Assembly: GCF_023284025.1 (NCBI RefSeq)
Contig: NZ_JAKIKR010000019.1
Span: forward strand, 1 to 64,000
Origin: Shewanella abyssi
GTDB taxonomy: Bacteria; Pseudomonadota; Gammaproteobacteria; Enterobacterales; Shewanellaceae
Direction: 5' to 3'
Length of the DNA stretch: 64,000 nt
Under the pieces are notes generated by a model. That model was given only the letters and a program-made list of their open reading frames with translations, was not told the origin of the DNA and ran no database searches. Made by a program: the position numbers and the translations under genes. Of this stretch, positions 1 through 8,199 are shown in pieces (positions within the stretch are counted from its first letter, which is position 1; each line of letters starts with the position of its first letter).

Positions 1-1
1 A

Positions 2-424
2 AGTGCGGAACGAGAAAAAGAACCTTGGTTGCTGGCAACCTCACTGTGTAGCAAGAGCGATAACGCTAAAAGCATTGTTAAGATTTATGCAACAAGAATG
101 CAGATAGAGGAGAGCTTTAGAGACGTGAAAACGGGCTTGAAAATGAATGATAGTGGCTCAAGGCTCCTGCATAAACTAAGCGTTCTACTACTCATAGCCT
201 GCCTGTCTCAATTCATGCTGTACCTTCTCGGATTGGCTGTCAAAGCAGCTAATAAACATCGGCAATACCAAGCAAACTCTATCAAACATCGAAATGTGTT
301 ATCAAACCAGTTTATAGGGCTAAGAGCCTACAAAGACAGCCATTTAAAGTTGCTGAAGTCTCATTGGCGAGCAGGGATTAAGACGCTGCAGGATTTAGTT
401 AGGGAGCCACAAGCATCCTATTAA
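2..424 (+). CDS. IS4-family transposase, C-terminal part (truncated by window edge)
   Basis: The reading frame is open from base 2 and ends at a TAA at 422-424, giving about 140 visible residues of the C-terminal catalytic region of a DDE transposase. The IS4-family YREK signature (Y-x2-R-x3-E-x6-K) is seen exactly at visible residues Y29, R32, E36 and K43; the E is the third acidic catalytic residue. The segment before it (EREKEPWLLATSL) is the usual beta-strand of this family. The N-terminal DD residues and the left inverted repeat lie outside the window, so I cannot say whether the element is intact. The right end of the element is not resolved; it probably lies within 425-450. Confidence 0.85.
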   Translation, partial: SAEREKEPWLLATSLCSKSDNAKSIVKIYATRMQIEESFRDVKTGLKMNDSGSRLLHKLSVLLLIACLSQFMLYLLGLAVKAANKHRQYQANSIKHRNVLSNQFIGLRAYKDSHLKLLKSHWRAGIKTLQDLVREPQASY

Positions 425-445
425 ATTCGTGGGGATCCCTCAGAC

Positions 446-476
446 TCTGACCCCAATAGTTTACTCTGATCTCAAT
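446..476. repeat. Short boundary motif (CTCTGACCCCAAT / TTTACTCTGATCTCAAT)
   Basis: Two versions of the same motif sit back to back here just after the transposase. A near copy (AGTTTACTCTGATCCCAA) lies at 4470-4487, and an inverted, slightly degraded copy (TTGGGGTCAGCGTAACT) at 5704-5720. The motif therefore marks the edges of several accessory segments in this window. Its identity (transposon end or recombination remnant) is inference. Confidence 0.5.
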
Positions 477-570
477 TGTTAGTAGCGTAACTGATAGTAA
501 AGGCAACTCATACGGCTGGCAGTCAAATTAAAGGGCAACGATTTAGCAACTTCCAATCTATTGCAGCCAC

Positions 571-600
571 AAAAAAGCCTTTCATAGAGAAAGGCTTTTT
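571..600 (-). terminator. Rho-independent terminator (bidirectional)
   Basis: Stem AAAAAGCCTTTC / GAAAGGCTTTTT around a short loop, with an A-run on one side and a T-run on the other. It lies 45 bp beyond the stop of the M48 peptidase gene and can end that minus-strand operon; it could also stop read-through from the IS on the plus strand. Confidence 0.75.
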
Positions 601-644
601 CGCTATCACTCTGCTGTTTTTAACTGCATATCAAAATAGTAGAT

Positions 645-1676
645 TCATTGTTGGCTCGTGTCATGCAACTGAAGAGTCTCAATCCGTTCAGTTAATTCAG
701 GATGAGTGCTCGCCCAACCGGGAATATCCACATCGTGACCGTCATCCAATGCTTGATAAAGCTGCACCAGTGATGCAGTACTTTGGTACCAGCGCTGTAG
801 GTATGTTGCCGCAAATTCATCAGCTTCGCGCTCATGCTGGCGCGAATAACTTAAGCTGGTGCCCAGCACGGTAAAACTGACTAAGATGTCAGAAATGCCG
901 CTGGTCTCGCCCACGATTAACGCTGCACTTATCGACAAGATAGCTGATTGCACTAAATTGGTCAGAATATGCCGCTGCTGTATATGGCCCAGTTCATGTA
1001 ACACCACAGCTTCAAGTTGGGCGTCATTAGCGGCAAGATTGACCATAGCATCGGTCAAAATAACGTGACCGTCAGCAAGTGCAAATGCGTTAGCCATCTC
1101 ACCAGTGTGGCGTAACATTAGCTTAGGTGTCTGCGAGAATGCCGCCGTATGAGGGTCTAGCTTTTCAACCGTAGCACTGAACATCTGCTGCAATTGAGCC
1201 TGCCGCTCTGGTGCTAATTCAGACGCTTCAAAACCCATATCATCGAGCATGGTCAAACTATGCTCGCCCACTTCGCGCTCAACTGACACAGGTAGCATAT
1301 GTGCAACCACCTTAGCGGCAGCTGGCACCCCATAAACAAACGTCGCGTAGCCCACGATAGCAGTAAACACAGTTGCCAATATGATCAGCGCAAGATTAGC
1401 CTCTAATTTTGCAATCAGGGGTGTTGAGCTATGCTGCGCAATCCAGCGATTAAGCCGCTGCGGTTCATTACAAACAAAGACAAAGCCACCATCAAAGGTA
1501 ATGGTGCGAGCCATTGCCCCGATACTTCGACTCAACAAAGCATGCTCTAACTGACATTGAGTATTACAACACTCACTGCTTAATGTCAGTTGACCATGAC
1601 TCCCTAACAGCAAAGATGCTGGGTGTTTGCTCGAATTTTTAGGCCCAAGAACATGCCCATCAACTTGATGATTCAC
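645..1676 (-). CDS. M48-family zinc metallopeptidase, membrane-anchored
   Basis: The 343-residue protein has one clear hydrophobic segment at about 92-118 followed by a peptidase M48 domain. The zinc-binding HExxH motif is HELGH at 227-231, and the third ligand is Glu284 in the EREAD stretch. THPELTERI near the C-terminus is also typical of M48. The N-terminal 90 residues form a small domain (GQLTL... RTITFDGG) found in some M48 proteins, with a Cys-rich loop. The start is a GTG: the codon at 1674-1676 reads GTG, preceded by AAGGA at good spacing. Only 13 bp separate it from the upstream DUF898 gene, so the two are probably one operon. Likely role: membrane protein quality control; the substrate is unknown. 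Confidence 0.85.
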   Translation of the reverse strand: MNHQVDGHVLGPKNSSKHPASLLLGSHGQLTLSSECCNTQCQLEHALLSRSIGAMARTITFDGGFVFVCNEPQRLNRWIAQHSSTPLIAKLEANLALIILATVFTAIVGYATFVYGVPAAAKVVAHMLPVSVEREVGEHSLTMLDDMGFEASELAPERQAQLQQMFSATVEKLDPHTAAFSQTPKLMLRHTGEMANAFALADGHVILTDAMVNLAANDAQLEAVVLHELGHIQQRHILTNLVQSAILSISAALIVGETSGISDILVSFTVLGTSLSYSRQHEREADEFAATYLQRWYQSTASLVQLYQALDDGHDVDIPGWASTHPELTERIETLQLHDTSQQ

Positions 1677-1689
1677 CTAATAATCCTTG

Positions 1690-2892
1690 TTAGATAATGC
1701 CGAGATTAATGTCAAACGCATCGGCGACTTCATCCGCAATAGCGCTGCTGGTGGTTGCATTATGATCATCGACACTAAATTGGTTTAGATCACCTTCAAC
1801 AGCCGTGACTGAGCTCATGTAACGCGCGGTGCGAACCGCCACCCACGCACGACCTAGACCGAGGGTGGAGACTGTAATCAGTAAGTTAGTCAGGATAAGT
1901 CCAAAAAAGCTTGCCACTTTCATGGCCGATACCAGTTGTAATTCGTCATCAAGCTTGGTTTGGTTAAACAGATAATTTCGAGTACAAACCCTGACGTAAG
2001 CGGCAATAATCACAGTCAACAATAAGAAGCCAAAGTAGCCGCCAAAGATATATATCAACATTGACGGATCACTCTTTAAGTCCTCCTCACCAGCTCCTGC
2101 AAAAACGGCCATCAAGCTACTACCAATACCTGAAGCGTATGCCACTGCAACTAAGCCAGCGATTATTGCTGTAAATATCGCTGCTGCTGTTAAGCCAATT
2201 TTTACGTATTCGCGTACCTGCAGGCTTGCGTTGAATGGCTTGCCACCATAGCGATAACCATTGACGATATATTGGCTAAAGCCCACGGTAACCCATGCAT
2301 AGGTCAATGCCGTCGCCACCACAAAAAATAGCAGTCCCAGCCCAATACCCACGCTAGCCATACTGTCGGACATTGCTTTAAAGCCAACCACGAGAGCCAC
2401 GGTGCCACCAATGATAATGGCATAAGCAATCAGGGGTTTGAGTAGGAGGTTAATATAAGCGCCGCCGTAACCACCCTTAAAATCGAAACGGACATTACGA
2501 AAACGCGTCACTCGTGCATCGAAACGGGCATTCCTTACGGCAAGGAAAGGCACGATGAAAGCAATCAAAACAGCCGTTACACCACCCGCTAAAGGATGAG
2601 TTACGTTCAAGACACTCCAACCAATAACGACGACAAGTGCAATCATGCGACCAATGAGTAGCTGCATTGGTTGCGCTAAATACTCGAATCGGTCGCCATC
2701 AAGCTCAGTGTTACCATAAAAATAATTATTGGTTCTGACTTTCGCCCACGCAGAGTAGATACCTAACGTAACAATACTCAGCAGCACATTAACGATCCAA
2801 ATCCCGAAGAATTCAGTACCATTGCCGTGGAATTTAAATTGCGAGGTTTTTTCTACTGTTACATTATTTGAAGATGAGTCAACTGAGCTCAT
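1690..2892 (-). CDS. DUF898 family (YjgN-like) inner-membrane protein
   Basis: A 400-residue polytopic membrane protein. After a hydrophilic N-terminus (MSSVDSSSNNVTVEK), it contains two related halves, each with the family pattern in which a short segment resembling 'ITLGIYSAWAKVRTNNYFY' recurs as 'STLGLGRAWVAVRTARYMS'. This internal repeat and the multiple hydrophobic helices define DUF898/YjgN. I set the start at the ATG at 2890-2892, preceded by AAGGAA at 8 nt; an in-frame start further upstream (2946) lacks support. It is upstream of the M48 peptidase gene, which suggests a shared envelope function. The molecular function of the family is not established. Confidence 0.85.
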   Translation of the reverse strand: MSSVDSSSNNVTVEKTSQFKFHGNGTEFFGIWIVNVLLSIVTLGIYSAWAKVRTNNYFYGNTELDGDRFEYLAQPMQLLIGRMIALVVVIGWSVLNVTHPLAGGVTAVLIAFIVPFLAVRNARFDARVTRFRNVRFDFKGGYGGAYINLLLKPLIAYAIIIGGTVALVVGFKAMSDSMASVGIGLGLLFFVVATALTYAWVTVGFSQYIVNGYRYGGKPFNASLQVREYVKIGLTAAAIFTAIIAGLVAVAYASGIGSSLMAVFAGAGEEDLKSDPSMLIYIFGGYFGFLLLTVIIAAYVRVCTRNYLFNQTKLDDELQLVSAMKVASFFGLILTNLLITVSTLGLGRAWVAVRTARYMSSVTAVEGDLNQFSVDDHNATTSSAIADEVADAFDINLGII

Positions 2893-3161
2893 TTTATTTT
2901 CCTTCCGTTGGAAATCCAGGTCACAATTAGAACGACAAATGCACAATAAATCAACAGCTTTTACAACTGATCAAGTAAATATATCAAACAGCCTGCCACC
3001 ATTGAAATCGCATTTGTTCTCTATGACAGTGACAACAACCAGTTCCAACCCAGCCTCGAGTTAAGCTAAGCCACAAAGTGACGCTGAGGAGATTAACGAA
3101 CTTAATGCCAACAGCGGGCTATAATTAGGCATCCAAAAGTCACTATACTATTGGAGACCAC

Positions 3162-4112
3162 ATGCCATATCACTCAACTTGCCACGCTAAACGCTCCATT
3201 CTTTACCTCAGCTGTATCCTACTCGCGAGTTACCACAGCCCATTACAAGCTAAACCCAACGACAAGTCAGACATAAAAATACGCGGTAAATCAATGAAAT
3301 TCTCACAACAGCAAGTCTCTGCTCAGCGTATTGCTAAGGAGGACTCTTTGCAGAAAGCCAGCTCATCAACTAAAAAATCCTCCAAGAGAAAGTCGGCTAA
3401 AAGTAGTGGTTTTATCGACCCATTAACCCTATTTGATTACAGCCATTGGTGGGCCAGTGATGGCTGGCACAATGGTTTTCCGTTTGTTAACCGCTGGCAA
3501 GCCGATGCCATTAGCCACAGTAGTGAGGGGATGCAACTCACCTTGAGTAACCATGGATCATTAGCGGCTCCTGACTGGGTCTCGGGCGAGCTACGCAGCC
3601 ATGAGTACCGAGGTTATGGCTGTTATGAGGTCAATATGAAACCTGCCGCACGTGCAGGTGTGGTCAGTAGCTTCTTCCTATTTGCCAGCCCCTACGATGT
3701 TGCCTCTAATGGCAATGGGCTGCACCATGAGATTGATATTGAATTTCTCGGCGATAACACCAACTTCATGCAGATCAACTTCTGGCGCAATGGTGAGCCT
3801 GCAGCGGGTGAAAATGCCTTACTTATCCCTCTGCAATTCGATGCTGCATTAGATTTTCACCGTTACGGTATCCGTTGGTCAGCGGGTAAAATTCAGTGGT
3901 ATGTCGATGGTTTATTAGTGCATCAAGTTAACGCTAGCGAGAATGCTTATATTCCCACAACCAGCGAATCAACCCTGATGGCGATGATGAATATCTGGGC
4001 CACCCATGAGGATATATCCACCTGGGCAGGGGAGTTTGATCCCGAGTTAGGCTCGAGTCACAGTGAGTATAAGGATTTTAGCTATCAGACTTTGAAACAA
4101 TGTCAGCTTTAG
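3162..4112 (+). CDS. Secreted glycoside hydrolase family 16 (GH16)
   Basis: A 316-residue protein with a signal peptide (cleavage probably after HSPLQA, residue 30), a Lys/Ser-rich linker at about 31-82, and a beta-jelly-roll GH16 domain. The catalytic ExDxE motif is HEIDIEFLGD, with nucleophile Glu190, Asp192 and acid/base Glu194. The motif without an inserted Met and the FLG that follows are more like lichenase/XTH-type enzymes than agarases or carrageenases, but the substrate (beta-glucan or algal galactan) cannot be fixed from sequence. GGAG lies 6 nt before the ATG. The gene is monocistronic and flanked by repeats, so horizontal acquisition is possible. Confidence 0.85.
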   Translation: MPYHSTCHAKRSILYLSCILLASYHSPLQAKPNDKSDIKIRGKSMKFSQQQVSAQRIAKEDSLQKASSSTKKSSKRKSAKSSGFIDPLTLFDYSHWWASDGWHNGFPFVNRWQADAISHSSEGMQLTLSNHGSLAAPDWVSGELRSHEYRGYGCYEVNMKPAARAGVVSSFFLFASPYDVASNGNGLHHEIDIEFLGDNTNFMQINFWRNGEPAAGENALLIPLQFDAALDFHRYGIRWSAGKIQWYVDGLLVHQVNASENAYIPTTSESTLMAMMNIWATHEDISTWAGEFDPELGSSHSEYKDFSYQTLKQCQL

Positions 4113-4175
4113 TTGCGACTGACGTCGCTCTAAGTTGAATGTTATCTTCAAGCACAGGTGCAAAACGATACATTT

Positions 4176-4435
4176 GTGGTTCCAATGGCCTGCGGCCAGT
4201 GCATGTGCAGACACTGCCGTGACGCGCTGCAAGTCCATCTGACCTCCAAGGACGGAGGGAATGCCAAATTCTGTCTGGAACAGAATTGGCCTTGGAAGCT
4301 CGGCCATGACGAATAACATCCTTGTTAAAAAGCCAGTTCGGCATCCATCCCTCTCGTTCGAGAACTTGATAACTTCGTTATCTCTCACCAGGTCATAGAC
4401 GGTCACGGCCGCATCTACACTGGGTTTGAAAAGCG
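4176..4435. repeat. Dispersed repeat B, copy 1 (long form)
   Basis: It begins GTGGTTCCAATGGCCTGCGG and ends CTACACTGGGTTTGAAAAGC. The same two ends bracket 5971-6104, with a shorter interior. An inverted pair (TGCCGTGA near the left end, TCACGGCC near the right end) suggests foldback structure. Open reading frames on the minus strand through this stretch are not real genes. Confidence 0.75.
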
Positions 4436-4589
4436 GAATCTTCTAGCACCAGTGTGTGCTATTTACTAAAGTTTACTCTGATCCCAATGACCTTATAGCT
4501 CTCTTGCCCAAGATGAAAATAATGAACTTGATAGCCTGATTAGCTCTATATATTCTGCTTGGCCACCAACAAACTATTAAAGGAATAAT

Positions 4590-4832
4590 ATGAAAAAGGC
4601 AATAACCAGACTATTAACAACATCTAGCTTTGCACTACTTGTCATCGTAAGCGCAGCAAATGCTACTCATGTTTCAGAGACTACCTGTACAAATGGCTGT
4701 GTTGTAACAACAAATTCAGACGAAGGAACGACAACAACTGAAGATTGTTGTGGTGGAAGGACTACAACTGTTTATCGTAATCACGATGGTGATGGTGGTG
4801 CTGATGGTCGTACTGGTGAAAGTGGTAATTAG
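4590..4832 (+). CDS. Small secreted Thr/Gly-rich protein with four cysteines, unknown function
   Basis: An 80-residue protein that I do not recognise. It has a signal peptide (MKKAITRLLTTSSFALLVIV...) with cleavage likely after ASAAN-A at about residue 25. The mature part carries Cys33, Cys37, Cys53 and a CC pair at 53-54, threonine-rich stretches and a polar tail (DGDGGADGRTGESGN). AAGGAA lies 5-6 nt before the ATG, so translation is credible. It precedes another orphan gene, and the pair is enclosed between inverted copies of a short boundary motif (4470-4487 and 5704-5720). Confidence 0.6.
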   Translation: MKKAITRLLTTSSFALLVIVSAANATHVSETTCTNGCVVTTNSDEGTTTTEDCCGGRTTTVYRNHDGDGGADGRTGESGN

Positions 4833-4882
4833 GTTTAGTGTGCGCCTATGAATAAGCCTAGCGCATCATTAATATGTGGGAC

Positions 4883-4912
4883 TAGTGCATTTTCATTTCT
4901 GTAAATGCACTA
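4883..4912 (+). other. Hairpin upstream of orphan gene
   Basis: TAGTGCATTT and AAATGCACTA are perfect inverted arms around a 10-nt loop in the 97-bp gap between two orphan genes. No T-run follows directly, so it may be an mRNA-stabilising or regulatory stem rather than a terminator. Confidence 0.5.
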
Positions 4913-4929
4913 TTTAAGTAAGGATTACT

Positions 4930-5688
4930 ATGAAAAACATAATTATATTAATAATGGCTGCATTACTCATCGGCTTAGGGTATCAATATTATTTTATTGA
5001 TGAGTCTAGCGGGGCTCACAATCATGGTGAGGCACCATTATCAGAAATTGAAAATATAAAACAGACGAAGGAAAATTCAAAGCGAGCCCCCCTTCATGCT
5101 AATTTTAAACGAAAATCACTCGGAAATGATATTGCAACAGCACATGACTCCTTACATCAACATTTAGACAAGCAGAAAGAACACCACCATATCTCTGATA
5201 ATATAAAGCAAGCTCTGTGTGAAGATGAGCTTATACATCAAGCCTGCGTGATTAAGCAAAACCTTGATATACAGAAAGTAATCATCGATGAGTTAAGTCA
5301 TAATGTAAAAGCTGATGAGATCTCTGTTATTTTAGCTAGTAACAATTTCCAGAATGTGATGGAGACATTATCAGCGAGTAAAGTGGAGCAAGCTTCATTT
5401 GAACGTGAATATAAATTGAATGACCGTATCGATAACTTTATAAGCAACAATCAAACTATAGTAGTAGATAGATTAGCTTGTGGAGACATCGCTTGCGCCA
5501 CCTCTATTTATTATCAGGAAGTAAGTGATTGGGAAGCATTTTCAAAATCGTTCTTAAAGGAGGACGACGGCACAGCAAGCATAGGTAACCTATTTATTGC
5601 TCATTTAGACCGGCTGGAAGGTCAAGAAACTAGAATATTATTTTTACCCAATAATAATTCTGCCGTGGTAAAGCGTATAAAAAAATAA
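4930..5688 (+). CDS. Membrane-anchored periplasmic protein of unknown function
   Basis: A 252-residue protein that I do not recognise. It begins with an uncleaved-looking N-terminal membrane helix (residues 3-19) and continues as a polar, helical, probably periplasmic domain. There are His-rich stretches (SGAHNHGE; HQHLDKQKEHHH) and paired cysteines (SCED... CVIKQ near 97-106; CGDIAC near 183-188) that may form disulfides. Codon use is visibly more AT-rich than the neighbouring housekeeping genes. AAGGA precedes the ATG. With its small secreted neighbour it forms an accessory cassette; no function is proposed. Confidence 0.7.
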   Translation: MKNIIILIMAALLIGLGYQYYFIDESSGAHNHGEAPLSEIENIKQTKENSKRAPLHANFKRKSLGNDIATAHDSLHQHLDKQKEHHHISDNIKQALCEDELIHQACVIKQNLDIQKVIIDELSHNVKADEISVILASNNFQNVMETLSASKVEQASFEREYKLNDRIDNFISNNQTIVVDRLACGDIACATSIYYQEVSDWEAFSKSFLKEDDGTASIGNLFIAHLDRLEGQETRILFLPNNNSAVVKRIKK

Positions 5689-5801
5689 ATAAATTGGAAA
5701 CAATTGGGGTCAGCGTAACTGTCTACCCCATAGTTCCCTCTTTCACAACCCCAATATTAAACACCACTCATAAGTCTAAGCACCCGACTCATAGATACCT
5801 A

Positions 5802-5938
5802 TCTTCCCCGTTGGAAATTTCGCTGTTTAAATTTCGCCGGGGCGCAGAGGGTTTGACTCTTATGAAACCAAGAGCGGGTACAAGCACTTTACCCCTTGGC
5901 TCGACTCTTAATGACAAGAATGGGCGAAGCGCCACGAC
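5802..5938. repeat. Dispersed repeat A, copy 1
   Basis: About 137 bp, nearly identical to 6182-6316: both run from CCCCGTTGGAAATTT through TTTCGCCGGGGCGC and end at GGGCGAAGCGCCACGAC. Both copies are followed by a TCAAGCGCAGCTTGA palindrome. Small reading frames through it are repeat-encoded shadows. Confidence 0.85.
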
Positions 5939-5970
5939 TCAGGTCAAGCGCAGCTTGACGCTTGAATACA

Positions 5971-6104
5971 GTGGTTCCAATGGCCTGCGGCCAGCGCATG
6001 TGCAGACATGCCTGAGACTCGCTGCAAGCACATCCGTGTGAGCTCAACGAAAACATCCCTGTTTTCGACGGCCTCAGGCATATCTACACTGGGTTTGAAA
6101 AGCG
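5971..6104. repeat. Dispersed repeat B, copy 2 (short form)
   Basis: Shares both ends with 4176-4435 and carries its own inverted pair (TGCCTGAG / CTCAGGCA). It lies exactly between the two copies of repeat A, giving an A-B-A arrangement. Confidence 0.75.
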
Positions 6105-6181
6105 TAAACTCCCGGCATTTGAGTTCTTAATTTAAAACCACAAAAGTCACTACTCTGTATAGCCTGCAGAACACGCCAATC

Positions 6182-6316
6182 TCCCCCGTTGGAAATTTTG
6201 CTTTTTAAATTTCGCCGGGGCGCTGAGGGTTTGACTCTTATGAAACCAAGAGCGGGTACAAGCACTTTACCCCTTGGCTCGACTCTTAATGACAAGAATG
6301 GGCGAAGCGCCACGAC
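6182..6316. repeat. Dispersed repeat A, copy 2
   Basis: Second, nearly identical copy of the 5802-5938 element in direct orientation, about 380 bp downstream. Confidence 0.85.
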
Positions 6317-6477
6317 CTTGACTTTATCTCTAAAAGATCAAGCGCAGCTTGATGCACTTGCCCTTAACCCTAATCATCAAATAAATTCAAAACCCAAAAA
6401 CTCATAACCTTAGCTAAACTTACCTCAGCCCGCATTGGAATTTAGGGCTATCCACCACTAAACAAAAGGATTTGTTA

Positions 6478-8016
6478 ATGGCACTTGCCTGTGTTGCAAC
6501 CCGCGCCAGTTGTGGCGTCGACGCCCCTCCCGTCACTGTCGAAGTCCATTTAAGTAATGGCTTACCTGCCTTTTCTTTAGTCGGACTCCCCGAAGCCTCA
6601 GTAAAAGAAGCCAAAGAGCGGGTGCGCAGCGCACTGATTAACGCTGGATTTGAGTTCCCAATGCGCCGCATTACCGTTAACTTAGCGCCAGCTGACTTGC
6701 CAAAACAGGGGGGCCGCTATGATCTGCCGATTGCCATTGGCATTCTCGCGGCCTCAAAACAAATTCCACCCAAGTCGATTGAACGACATGAGTTTGTCGG
6801 TGAACTGGCCCTCTCAGGCCATGTACGTTATTGCCCAGGAATACTGCCGGTGATTGTGGCTGCGAGCCAAGCAAACAACCGCCTAATACTGCCGATTGAT
6901 AATCGAGCCGATGCCGAATTAGTGGGTTTCGACAAAGTACTATTTGCCACTCACCTGCAATCATTAGCCGCTTACCTGCACGGTCAGTCTGAGTTACCCA
7001 GCATTGACCTTGGACTGGAGTGGATTACACCGACGCCCGACATTAGCAGCAACAGCAACAATACCAGTAACTGCCTCAGTGAAGTGATAGGCCAGCAACA
7101 CGCGAAACAAGCATTAGAGATAGCCGCCGCAGGCAACCACAACCTACTGATGCTGGGTCCACCCGGTACAGGCAAAACCATGCTCGCCAGTCGCATGATG
7201 CAGCTATTACCCCCTCTGAGTTACGAAGAGGCGCTTGAAGTCGCCTCTATTCGCTCTGTTGCCGGACAAAATATGCAGCGGCAGCAATTCTATCAACGGC
7301 CTTTTCGGAGCCCGCACCATACCAGTTCGGCTGTTTCATTGGTGGGTGGTGGCGCCATACCAAAACCGGGGGAAATATCCCTCGCCCATCGCGGGGTACT
7401 GTTTCTAGATGAAGTGGCTGAGTTTCCACGCAAAGTACTCGATTGCCTGCGCGAGCCGATGGAAACGGGTGAGGTGAGCATTTCTCGTGCCGCGGCCAAG
7501 CTTAATTTTTTATGTCGCTTTCAGCTGGTGGCGGCCATGAATCCCAGCCCCTGCGGCGATGTGAATAATGCCAGAGCCAGCAATGAGCAGATCATCCGTT
7601 ATTTATCTAAATTGTCAGGGCCGTTTCTCGACCGCTTTGATTTAACCATTGATGTCCCAAAACTGCCTTTAGGGGCGCTCAATAGCAGTGATACTCACGC
7701 TGAAACCAGTGCGACTGTCGCTCAACGGGTGCATGCGGCAAGAGAGGTTCAGTTATCGCGCTCGGGTACGCTCAACAGTGACTTAAGCGGCAAACAACTC
7801 AAAAACGAGGCCAGATTTAGCGCAGCAGATCTGCTATTTCTAGAAGAAAGTGTCAATAAATTAGGCTTGTCGGTGCGCAGTTATCATCGGCTACAACGTG
7901 TTGCGCGCACCATAGCGGATCTGCAACAGGAGCAAGATGTATCGCGGCGCCATATCGCTCAAGCACTAGGTTATCGAGCAGTCGATCGATTACTGACCAG
8001 CTTAAAGCAGTACTAA
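6478..8016 (+). CDS. comM: YifB/ComM family AAA+ Mg-chelatase-like ATPase (branch-migration helicase of natural transformation)
   Basis: A 512-residue protein with the family order: an N-terminal Lon-like fold domain (TVEVHLSNGLPAFSLVGLPE... RVRSALINAGFEFP), an AAA+ Mg-chelatase-type ATPase, and the C-terminal helical domain. Walker A is GPPGTGKT at 227-234 and Walker B is VLFLDE with Asp at about 311; 'PFRSPHHTSSAVSLVGGG' is the family insert. In Vibrio, ComM is a hexameric helicase that helps integrate transforming DNA. I chose the ATG at 6478 (MALACVATRAS) because AGGA sits 7 nt upstream; the TTG two codons earlier is less likely. It directly follows repeats A and B. Confidence 0.95.
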   Translation: MALACVATRASCGVDAPPVTVEVHLSNGLPAFSLVGLPEASVKEAKERVRSALINAGFEFPMRRITVNLAPADLPKQGGRYDLPIAIGILAASKQIPPKSIERHEFVGELALSGHVRYCPGILPVIVAASQANNRLILPIDNRADAELVGFDKVLFATHLQSLAAYLHGQSELPSIDLGLEWITPTPDISSNSNNTSNCLSEVIGQQHAKQALEIAAAGNHNLLMLGPPGTGKTMLASRMMQLLPPLSYEEALEVASIRSVAGQNMQRQQFYQRPFRSPHHTSSAVSLVGGGAIPKPGEISLAHRGVLFLDEVAEFPRKVLDCLREPMETGEVSISRAAAKLNFLCRFQLVAAMNPSPCGDVNNARASNEQIIRYLSKLSGPFLDRFDLTIDVPKLPLGALNSSDTHAETSATVAQRVHAAREVQLSRSGTLNSDLSGKQLKNEARFSAADLLFLEESVNKLGLSVRSYHRLQRVARTIADLQQEQDVSRRHIAQALGYRAVDRLLTSLKQY

Positions 8017-8061
8017 GCAGTGCTAAGCAGAATCACTTAACAAAACCCGACTTAGGTCTAC

Positions 8062-8095
8062 ACAGTGAGATCCACTGTCGGTAGCGGATCCGCTA
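8062..8095. other. Two adjacent palindromes between comM and acyltransferase
   Basis: ACAGTG-N5-CACTGT (8062-8078) is followed by the perfect 14-bp palindrome TAGCGGATCCGCTA (8082-8095). There is no T-run, so it is not a typical terminator; it could be protein-binding or a weak stop for comM transcripts. Confidence 0.45.
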
Positions 8096-8199
8096 AAACA
8101 ACTTATTTGCTGCTTTTTTCTGCAAAAATTAACATCTAGATTGAGACAAATCTTTACAACGAGTACTATAGGTCTCCGTTTTTTATCTTGGGGATCTCA

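Noticed and set aside
4047-4406. Minus-strand reading frames overlapping the GH16 end and repeat B
   Set aside because: They run through the dispersed repeat, have no ribosome-binding site and no recognisable protein sequence.
5694-6407. Three small frames (5694-6041, 6074-6313, 6189-6407)
   Set aside because: The same peptide (FKFRRGAEGLTLMKPRAG) is encoded by both copies of repeat A, which shows that it is repeat sequence read as protein, not a gene family.
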